Shown here piece after piece: positions 6,525 through 11,413 of a DNA stretch of 11,413 nt. The stretch's first letter is position 1. Each line of letters begins with the position of its first letter. A program made the translations under genes and the position numbers. Origin of the DNA: an uncultured Bacteriovorax sp. (lineage in GTDB: Bacteria > Bdellovibrionota > Bacteriovoracia > Bacteriovoracales > Bacteriovoracaceae); the NCBI GenBank assembly GCA_946482295.1, contig CAMLRB010000122.1:1-11413 (forward strand). Direction: 5' to 3'. The notes under the pieces were generated by a model that ran no database searches, was not told the DNA's origin, and worked only from the letters and a program-made list of their open reading frames with translations.

Positions 6525-7454
6525 TTAAGTCAGGTTCTTTTGGATGTGATCAAGGTATTTATTAATTTTACGACAGTCATCGCGCAGATAATAAAAACCA
6601 ATCAAATGGATACGGTTATGAAAGTTACCTTTAAGGAACGAGCGCATGGTGGCGAAGACGGCAAAGGCCGGCGTTGCTATTTTTGCGTAGAGGTGAAATC
6701 CAAGTAGGACATAGAGAATCAAATGCAAACCTACGAAGAAATAAACTGCAATATTTGCAAGTTCAAATTGTCTTTCTAAAAAGTAGAGCGCTTGTTTATG
6801 GTTCACAAGAAATTTACGCGATAATTCGAAAACTTGATCACGAATTTCGTTGTTAATCGTCACGATACCTAATGATGAAAGAAGACCGAATATACAAATG
6901 ATGAAAACGTAATTGAAGAAAAAGTTTTTTTCAAAGCTAGGTTTATGAATGCGCGTAAAGTGATGAGGTACGTCCATCTTATCGAGCTTTCCTTTGCCTT
7001 TTGATTCATCTATTTTTGTAAAAAAAAAGACGGAGAAACTTGTCAGCAACTTGAGATCAGAAAAAAGATCAGGTGTGTAATAATTAACTTTATTATTCAT
7101 CCTATCTTCGCAATAGGTCCCGATTGCTTTGAAAGGTCGAATCATCACGGATGAAAGATAATAGCCTAAAATAAAAATGAGAATTCCAGAGACACCAACA
7201 ATCCAGATTCCGTCGTATAAAGACGAATAAATAAAATCGTAAAAGGCATCTTCAAATTCAATGGCCCCTGGAAATCCATTGGCCACAAAGAAGATAAGGT
7301 CAATTCTCAAAAAGAGATAAGTGAATAGAAGTACCGACAATGTGCAGACAGCTGAGACTAATAAAAACTTAGTTCCCATACCGAATTTAAACATAAATTC
7401 GTCGTCTTCATAGAGTTCTTTAAGCCGCTGTACTAGTGAGTCTTGTTTATTCAT
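6525..7454 (-). CDS. Four-helix membrane protein with duplicated TM-loop-TM-HAMP-like halves
   Basis: Not recognised as a named family. This 309-residue protein shows two similar halves. Half 1: TM about 28-49, a loop of about 33 residues, TM about 83-104, then a HAMP-like segment about 99-145 (GYYLSSVMIRPFKAIGTYC, then a second amphipathic stretch). Half 2: TM about 179-200, a loop of about 33 residues, TM about 234-256, HAMP-like about 252-305 (GFHLYAKIATPAFAVFATMR, then RDDCRKINKYLDHIQ). The proline a few residues past each second helix is a HAMP hallmark. There is no kinase, cyclase, GGDEF or MCP output domain, so it could only signal through a partner, or serve a structural role. ATG 7454 lacks a clear ribosome binding site. 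It precedes the Dsb-like gene by 105 nt. Confidence 0.8.
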   Translation of the reverse strand: MNKQDSLVQRLKELYEDDEFMFKFGMGTKFLLVSAVCTLSVLLFTYLFLRIDLIFFVANGFPGAIEFEDAFYDFIYSSLYDGIWIVGVSGILIFILGYYLSSVMIRPFKAIGTYCEDRMNNKVNYYTPDLFSDLKLLTSFSVFFFTKIDESKGKGKLDKMDVPHHFTRIHKPSFEKNFFFNYVFIICIFGLLSSLGIVTINNEIRDQVFELSRKFLVNHKQALYFLERQFELANIAVYFFVGLHLILYVLLGFHLYAKIATPAFAVFATMRSFLKGNFHNRIHLIGFYYLRDDCRKINKYLDHIQKNLT

Positions 7455-7588
7455 GCAGATTGTATCGGACGGAATTCCTTAGAGCTTCAATAATATTGGG
7501 ATTTTAAGTCCCGTTTTAAAAAAAATTAAAGTGAAACGATAGATTATCCGAATAGGCTTTAGACAAAACTTACTCTTGGAGTATTGAG

Positions 7589-8257
7589 ATGAAACTGCAG
7601 TGGAAAAATTCTTTTAACGTATGCCTTGTCATGAGTACACTTCTCTTTGCAAGTGCATGTGGAAAAAAAGAAAATAAGGTAAACATTCCAGCTACAAGCT
7701 CGACGTCACCTTATTACACAGGTAACCCGGCATTGGGAGCGAATCCCCAGATCCTCAACCAAGTTAACAGTATCAAAGCAAACGTTGCTTGTTATAACGG
7801 TTATCGTTTGGCAAAAGATTATAGCTTTTATGTTCAAGGAAGTTTTAGTGGTACCAGCCGAACAACCATTGGTGGACAGTTCGTTCCAGGATATTTATCA
7901 ACAGGAACTCTGTCACAACTTTATGTTGGTGTATCGACATTCCGCGATTTGATGTTCGTAACGAAAGTAACAAATGGATCACAAGTTATTGGTTACAACG
8001 TCACTCTTTCTTTCTGTGAAATGAAGAGTGCTTACCAAAACTTTCCATCAATCATTTCTAACGAAACAGTCCTTTCAAATTTCTTTGCTCAAAATGGAAT
8101 TGTTCTCGATTCAGACGTTCACTGTGGGTACGGAGTTGTTGACTTAGCACAAAACACTTACATCACAGCAACAAGAACAGTTTCGAACCCATACTCAGCT
8201 GGACCAGTTCAGATTCCAACATCATTTACGAAACCAACGTGTAACGGACAATTTTAA
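7589..8257 (+). CDS. Hypothetical lipoprotein
   Basis: I do not recognise this 222-residue protein. It begins with a lipoprotein signal peptide: hydrophobic stretch 9-20 and lipobox ASAC with Cys24, followed by GKKENK. The residue at +2 is Gly, so an outer-membrane destination is plausible by analogy with the Lol rule. A Ser/Thr/Pro/Asn-rich linker (about 31-55) leads to a domain of beta-strand-like, Tyr/Val/Thr-rich sequence with five further cysteines, of which C68 (VACYNG), the FCEM and HCGYG cysteines and the C-terminal PTCNG could form disulfides. ATG 7589 follows GGAG at 7 nt spacing. It is a single gene, divergent from the HAMP-like membrane protein and closed by its own terminator. 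Confidence 0.85.
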   Translation: MKLQWKNSFNVCLVMSTLLFASACGKKENKVNIPATSSTSPYYTGNPALGANPQILNQVNSIKANVACYNGYRLAKDYSFYVQGSFSGTSRTTIGGQFVPGYLSTGTLSQLYVGVSTFRDLMFVTKVTNGSQVIGYNVTLSFCEMKSAYQNFPSIISNETVLSNFFAQNGIVLDSDVHCGYGVVDLAQNTYITATRTVSNPYSAGPVQIPTSFTKPTCNGQF

Positions 8258-8273
8258 AAAACAAATCTAACCT

Positions 8274-8300
8274 AAAGGGCCGCTACTTGCGGCCTTTTTT
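8274..8300 (+). terminator. Strong intrinsic terminator of the lipoprotein gene, overlapping the amidase 3' end
   Basis: GGCCGC-TACTT-GCGGCC followed by six T's gives a perfect 6-bp GC stem, extendable by A-T/G-T pairs into AAAG...TTTT. On the minus strand only CTTT follows, so it is mainly a plus-strand terminator. The amidase TAG stop (8285-8283) lies in the hairpin. Confidence 0.92.
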
Positions 8301-9044
8301 ATTTGTACGCTTTCGTTCTTTTAAAAATGTCTCTATTCCCTTCACTACTGCAGCTGCATAATCGTCTTGAAATTTGGGATTCATCATGCGCACGCGATCT
8401 TTATAAGTGGATATAAAACCTACTTCTAAAAGAACACCAGGACGCTTTGAAAGCGCGAGAACAAAAAACATAGCAGGTTTCACGCCTCGGCTTGGAAGAT
8501 TGTATTTACGTCCAACAGAGTTCTTAATCTCAGAGTGAATGTTCATCGCAAGTGGCTTCGAAGTGCTCACTGTTTGGCCAACTACAAGATCAACGAGAAT
8601 TTGTTGAATGACTACGCTTTCACCTGAGCCTTGAATGTTTTCTGTTTTTTCAATTTTTTTAATGGCCACGTCATTATGGTTATCGAGATAGTAAGTTTCA
8701 AACCCCATTGCCCCTTGCTCAGGACTTGAATTGATATGAACCGAGATGAAAAGATCAGCTTTGGTTTTTTCTGCGATGGCCGCTCTTTCAGGCAAAGTAA
8801 CCGTGCGATCAACACTTCGGGTAAGGAAGCTACTGTGACCTCTGTCTTTTAATTTTTCGTGGATCTTTTTTGAGATTTCGAGCGCGATATCTTTTTCTTT
8901 AATAAGTACTGGTGGATCTTGGCCTTGAGTAAAGGCCGTAGCTCCATCTTCATCACCACCGTGACCGGGATCAATAAGAATCGTAAAAGCTTGCGAGGAA
9001 CTTGCTAAAAACGCATACCAAATGATGAGAAAGAAAAATTTCAT
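8283..9044 (-). CDS. Periplasmic N-acetylmuramoyl-L-alanine amidase (Amidase_3)
   Basis: A 253-residue zinc amidase that cleaves the bond between N-acetylmuramic acid and the stem peptide in peptidoglycan. A signal peptide (1-19, ending SSSQA) exports it. The Amidase_3 residues are all visible: His28 in IDPGHGGDEDGA, Glu50 in KEKDIALEIS and His103 in SVHINSS as zinc ligands, and Glu207 in LLEVGFIST as catalytic base. The RGVKPAMFFVL block (186-196) also matches the family. There is no LysM, SPOR or AMIN domain, so targeting must come from elsewhere. The C-terminus is strongly basic (KERKRTNKKGRK). ATG 9044 follows the SpoIID-like gene by 9 nt, so the two form an operon. Long form of the insert about 122-160 may include a regulatory helix, as in AmiB/AmiC types; that is uncertain. 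Confidence 0.94.
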   Translation of the reverse strand: MKFFFLIIWYAFLASSSQAFTILIDPGHGGDEDGATAFTQGQDPPVLIKEKDIALEISKKIHEKLKDRGHSSFLTRSVDRTVTLPERAAIAEKTKADLFISVHINSSPEQGAMGFETYYLDNHNDVAIKKIEKTENIQGSGESVVIQQILVDLVVGQTVSTSKPLAMNIHSEIKNSVGRKYNLPSRGVKPAMFFVLALSKRPGVLLEVGFISTYKDRVRMMNPKFQDDYAAAVVKGIETFLKERKRTNKKGRK

Positions 9045-9053
9045 GCTTAAAGC

Positions 9054-10211
9054 TTAATACATCTTTTTCAGATAGTGACCAGGAAAGTAGTGAACAAGGA
9101 TTCTTTTATAAGACCAACCACGTTTGGCGAGCGCAAAGGCGCCCATTTGGCACATACCTACTCCATGCCCTAGCCCTTCACCGTTGATAATAAGTCCACC
9201 ATCACGCATAGAAACTGAAAACGAATTAGATGGGAATAAAACACGACCGAAGTATCTTCTAATCGTGGCTTTCTCAATTATAAATGGGCGTTCGTTGACG
9301 TAAAAATTAACAGTCGATTTATCAATGCTGTCAGGAACAAGGACGACCGAATTCACAGATCCATCCATTTTTTCACGTAAAAGATTTTTTTCCTGGGCCC
9401 AGCGGAAGAACGATTTCATGCGATCCATACTAACAGTTTTAGTCCAGCCTCTTGGTCCGATGTCGTGGCAAAAAGGACAATTCACTCCTTGATAACCTGG
9501 TTCAACGTTATTCCAGACTTGATCAGGTCTAATTGTTTTACCACCACATTTTGCATGAAAGAATACAGGTCTGATGGCCCCACCTTCAGTTGTGAGAACT
9601 TCGCCTTTTGTTTGTTCAGCTGCCAGCATTGTTGATTCAGTTGAATCGAAAAACGCTCCACCTACTTGATGTTTTTCTGAACTCTCTAAATCATAAAAAG
9701 CTTCGTTGCCTAACTCTTTTGTGACTTGTTGAGAGAGCATCTTATGATAAGCATAACTTCTCGCCGCGACGGCTTGAGCTTTCAACGCTTCAAGCGGCCA
9801 TTTCGGATTCATTTCTTTTGTCAGTAAAGAACTGATATAGGCTTCCATGGGAACATCATTGATGATGTCGCAACTATCACCTTTTGGATTCGTCACAACT
9901 TTGAACACACCTTGATACTTTGTATTTTCGTATGAAAGTAAACCTGTCGGTGATTCAAGAGTAGCTAGCAAAATTGGTTTATTTCTTTCTTTATTGAGAG
10001 TAGTAAATGTTTGGCAATTAAATTTCACTGTCTTTTTTCCAGTATAAGTTTTTAAGTCATTAGCAAAAAGCAAATGACGTTTGAGATCCATACCGGTGAC
10101 GTGAATATTTTTTAGTTTGCTTCCAATACGGACACTGACAACAGGAATGGCTTGAACATCAGCAGTTCCAACGACCCATAATAAACATGTGAGGAGAAAT
10201 GATTTAAGCAT
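9054..10211 (-). CDS. SpoIID/LytB-domain protein, probable glycan-cleaving lytic transglycosylase
   Basis: A 385-residue exported protein with a SpoIID/LytB domain. SpoIID of endospore formers is a lytic transglycosylase acting on glycan strands stripped of stem peptides; LytB of Bacillus modulates the amidase LytC. Signal peptide 1-21 (to VQA). Core motifs: INDVPMEAYISSLL (117-130), then KEMNPKWPLEALKAQAVAAR (132-151) with Glu133 as the likely catalytic acid; FFHAKCGGKT (217-226), followed by NCPFCHD (244-250), which offers His219, Cys222, Cys245, Cys248 and His249 as possible metal ligands; and GLGHGVGMCQMGAFALAKRG (346-365). ATG 10211 is the only start that keeps the signal peptide; AGG abuts it, so its ribosome binding site is poor. 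It is followed by an amidase 9 nt later. No other sporulation gene is present, so a role in ordinary wall remodelling is likely. Confidence 0.93.
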   Translation of the reverse strand: MLKSFLLTCLLWVVGTADVQAIPVVSVRIGSKLKNIHVTGMDLKRHLLFANDLKTYTGKKTVKFNCQTFTTLNKERNKPILLATLESPTGLLSYENTKYQGVFKVVTNPKGDSCDIINDVPMEAYISSLLTKEMNPKWPLEALKAQAVAARSYAYHKMLSQQVTKELGNEAFYDLESSEKHQVGGAFFDSTESTMLAAEQTKGEVLTTEGGAIRPVFFHAKCGGKTIRPDQVWNNVEPGYQGVNCPFCHDIGPRGWTKTVSMDRMKSFFRWAQEKNLLREKMDGSVNSVVLVPDSIDKSTVNFYVNERPFIIEKATIRRYFGRVLFPSNSFSVSMRDGGLIINGEGLGHGVGMCQMGAFALAKRGWSYKRILVHYFPGHYLKKMY

Positions 10212-10242
10212 CCTGCTTTTAATTTCCGAAAAAATTTTGGGC

Positions 10243-10263
10243 GAACTTCAATCCTAGAAGTTC
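10243..10263. repeat. Inverted repeat in the SpoIID-like gene leader
   Basis: GAACTTC-AATCCTA-GAAGTTC, perfect 7-bp arms with a 7-nt spacer, lies between the UDG-like stop and the SpoIID-like start. On the minus strand a run of T's follows only after an 8-nt gap, making it a poor terminator. It sits at or just downstream of the predicted transcript start, so operator or 5' mRNA stem are options. Confidence 0.5.
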
Positions 10264-10270
10264 TTCCTTT

Positions 10271-10300
10271 ATTCTAACGAGAGAAGAGCTGGCCCATCAA
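10271..10300 (-). promoter_or_regulatory. Candidate sigma70 promoter for the SpoIID-amidase pair
   Basis: On the minus strand TTGATG (10300-10295) and TAGAAT (10276-10271) are 18 nt apart, matching four and five of six consensus positions. It would give a leader of about 50 nt before ATG 10211 that contains the 10243-10263 inverted repeat. Moderate match only. Confidence 0.4.
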
Positions 10301-10305
10301 GACCA

Positions 10306-10959
10306 TCAAATTTTCCCTACTCGCTCCATTACTTTTTGAAGATCGATCCAAGCAGTTCTTTTCATGTTGGGATTAATAAGAAGAAAGTCGGGATGAAAAA
10401 GAGGCATCATAGCGAAATGATGTGATTCAATGTTCTTTTCAATAAATTGTCCGTGAATACCTGACAGTTTCTCTCTTCTTCCGAGGAGGACATTTGTCAC
10501 GGTGGCACCTAAACTCACTACAACCTGAGGCTTAACTTTTGAGATCATGGCGTACAATTCTAGGGTTTCAGGGCTTGGTGTTTTGAGATTTTGATCTAGA
10601 TCATTGAGATCTTCTAAGGCTTCATTAAAGGCAAAACGCTCAAACTCTTGCGGTTTTAATTTCATGGCCGAAATCATTTTTCCTAAAAGATCATCAGCGC
10701 CTGATGCTGAATTAAATGTATCACCCACAAACAGAACTAATTTATCAAATCCTTCAGAAATCTTTTGAGCAGGTTTTATAACGGCTTCAATTGGTGCAGG
10801 AGTCGCGACCTTATTCTCGGTCGCAATCGTTGTTTCTTCGAAGGAAAAAGGCCAGTTAGTCCCTTCAAAAAGGGCACCTTCAAATGTATTGGCAAGGGGC
10901 TCAACACCATCTTCCCAGGCTTTAGCTTTTTGCAGAATTTTTTTAAATTTTTGTTCCAT
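10306..10959 (-). CDS. Degenerate uracil-DNA glycosylase superfamily protein
   Basis: A 217-residue protein whose C-terminal two thirds match the family-4/SPO1-polymerase-related branch of the uracil-DNA glycosylase superfamily. KPQVVVSLGATVTNVLLG (143-160), LSGIHGQF (165-172) and FHPDFLLINPNMKRTAWIDL (188-207) follow the family pattern, including the HP of motif B. Motif A is altered: where family 4 has GEAPG, this has FVGDTFN (77-83). The protein has no Cys at all, so it cannot hold the [4Fe-4S] cluster of family-4 enzymes. The N-terminal 70 residues are low-complexity and charged. It may be a divergent glycosylase, a nucleic-acid-binding relative, or inactive. ATG 10959 has only a weak GGGAA site at long spacing. 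It is divergent from the zinc-ribbon gene; the 94 nt before the SpoIID-like gene hold that gene's candidate promoter. Confidence 0.8.
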   Translation of the reverse strand: MEQKFKKILQKAKAWEDGVEPLANTFEGALFEGTNWPFSFEETTIATENKVATPAPIEAVIKPAQKISEGFDKLVLFVGDTFNSASGADDLLGKMISAMKLKPQEFERFAFNEALEDLNDLDQNLKTPSPETLELYAMISKVKPQVVVSLGATVTNVLLGRREKLSGIHGQFIEKNIESHHFAMMPLFHPDFLLINPNMKRTAWIDLQKVMERVGKI

Positions 10960-11061
10960 AAGCGTTTTTTTCCCAAAAATCGCATTTTTAGTCCGCAGTG
11001 TAAAGACGCAAAAAAATATAGCCGAAACGAAAAAGGAGAAAAGACAAAAGGAGCATCCGCC

Positions 11062-11277
11062 ATGTCAATGGACAACACAGACTACAAGTTCGAAAATTTT
11101 CAGGAATACTTTGGCGACATCAAAAATGTTAAAAAAATCATCAACGATTGCCAAATCTGTGGCGCAAAATTAGTTCTTACCCATCTTTCAGATTATAAGA
11201 ATCTTTTGATGCAAGAATCAGCTCGCTGCCCTGATTGTGGCCAAGGCAATCGCAAGATCATTCATATCATTAACTGA
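11062..11277 (+). CDS. Small zinc-ribbon protein
   Basis: A 71-residue cytoplasmic protein with two CxxC knuckles: Cys30/Cys33 in DCQICGAK and Cys56/Cys59 in RCPDCGQGN, 22 residues apart, a spacing typical of a zinc ribbon. The N-terminal 27 residues are acidic/aromatic (YKFENFQEYFGDI) and the C-terminus is a short basic-hydrophobic tail (RKIIHIIN). Function unknown; such proteins often bind nucleic acids or proteins. The open frame extends upstream to 10765, but I chose ATG 11062 because AAAGGAG lies 8 nt upstream and the earlier part is antisense to the UDG-like gene. The TGA stop lies 5 nt before a strong terminator, marking a single-gene unit. Confidence 0.82.
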   Translation: MSMDNTDYKFENFQEYFGDIKNVKKIINDCQICGAKLVLTHLSDYKNLLMQESARCPDCGQGNRKIIHIIN

Positions 11278-11279
11278 AT

Positions 11280-11334
11280 CGAAAAAATGCTCCAGTGGAG
11301 CATTTTTACTTTTTCCATATCCAAAAAAGTCTAA
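11280..11334. repeat. 55-bp direct repeat, copy 1
   Basis: Identical over all 55 bases to 11359-11413, with 24 bp of unique sequence between (79-bp offset). Each copy holds a terminator hairpin and a second inverted pair (ACTTTTT / AAAAAGT about 9 nt apart). The left flank of copy 1 does not match the spacer, so the homology begins here. Confidence 0.97.
11283..11307 (+). terminator. Intrinsic terminator of the zinc-ribbon gene (in repeat copy 1)
   Basis: AAAAATGCTCC-AGT-GGAGCATTTTT is a perfect 11-bp stem with a 3-nt loop, followed by ACTTTTT, starting 5 nt after the stop codon. It is symmetrical, so it can act on both strands. Confidence 0.9.
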
Positions 11335-11358
11335 CTCGCTTCAATGAGTTCGATTCAG

Positions 11359-11413
11359 CGAAAAAATGCTCCAGTGGAGCATTTTTACTTTTTCCATATC
11401 CAAAAAAGTCTAA
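11359..11413. repeat. 55-bp direct repeat, copy 2, reaching the window edge
   Basis: Second exact copy of 11280-11334, ending on the last base of the window, so its true right end is unknown. Its 8-bp left flank CGATTCAG (11351-11358) is the inverse of CTGAATCG at 11274-11281, across copy 1. Confidence 0.97.
11362..11386 (+). terminator. Second, identical terminator hairpin (in repeat copy 2)
   Basis: Same 11-bp stem and AGT loop as at 11283-11307. It could back up the first terminator or serve a convergent gene beyond the window. Confidence 0.75.

Noticed and set aside
7498..7512. GGGA-N7-TCCC hairpin and promoters in the divergent 7455-7588 spacer
   Set aside because: The stem is four bases in AT-rich sequence, and no -35/-10 pair with good spacing was found for either divergent gene, though promoters must lie here.
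9054..10211. Evidence for sporulation from the SpoIID-like gene
   Set aside because: SpoIID/LytB domains occur widely outside spore formers, and no other sporulation gene is present.
10765..11061. Upstream in-frame extension of the zinc-ribbon gene
   Set aside because: It is antisense to the start of the UDG-like gene and has biased composition; the AAAGGAG site 8 nt before ATG 11062 marks the real start.
11280..11413. CRISPR array
   Set aside because: Only two copies, repeats too long with a 24-bp spacer, each containing a terminator; no cas gene.

Overview
This AT-rich window reads as a chromosomal segment of a Gram-negative, flagellated bacterium. The gene set (a complete fliL-M-N-O-P-Q-R run, lipoproteins with clear lipoboxes, a periplasmic amidase beside a SpoIID-like protein, an HU gene) together with the low GC suggests the Bdellovibrionota, most likely the Bacteriovorax/Halobacteriovorax side rather than the more GC-rich Bdellovibrio bacteriovorus. 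That placement is inference from gene content and base composition; no marker gene in the window proves it.

Layout, right to left for the minus strand. Positions 1-4622 (minus) hold the flagellar cluster fliL, fliM, fliN, fliO, fliP, fliQ and the first 90 codons of fliR, which runs off the left edge. These genes are tightly packed (gaps of about 8 to 67 nt) and start from a good sigma70-like promoter (4650-4678). They encode the stator-associated protein FliL, C-ring switch proteins FliM/FliN, and the export-gate assembly factor and subunits FliO/P/Q/R. FliO is unusually long and carries an extra periplasmic beta-rich domain. Just upstream, behind a short terminator, lie an HU-type DNA-binding protein (4809-5087) and an unrecognised 142-residue protein (5097-5525).

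Positions 5547-7454 (minus) hold a strong terminator, a DsbA/ScsC-like thioredoxin-fold lipoprotein, and a four-helix membrane protein made of two similar TM-loop-TM-HAMP-like halves with no recognisable output domain. Reading the other way, 7589-8257 (plus) is an unrecognised lipoprotein closed by a near-perfect terminator that overlaps the 3' end of the next, convergent gene.

Positions 8283-10211 (minus) hold a likely cell-wall remodelling pair: a SpoIID/LytB-domain protein followed 9 nt later by an N-acetylmuramoyl-L-alanine amidase with all key residues. In other bacteria such pairs act in sequence, the amidase stripping stem peptides and the SpoIID-type enzyme cutting the denuded glycan. 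Upstream (10306-10959, minus) is a degenerate uracil-DNA-glycosylase-superfamily protein lacking iron-sulfur cysteines. Divergent from it is a 71-residue zinc-ribbon protein (11062-11277, plus), followed by a terminator that belongs to a perfect 55-bp direct repeat whose second copy ends exactly at the right window edge.

No tRNA, rRNA, CRISPR array, insertion sequence or prophage gene was seen. I see no wholly new multi-gene system. The items most worth a second look are the duplicated TM-HAMP protein, the SpoIID-amidase pair, the enlarged FliO, the cysteine-less UDG-like protein, three TTTGACAG boxes around the fliL promoter, and the 55-bp terminator repeat.
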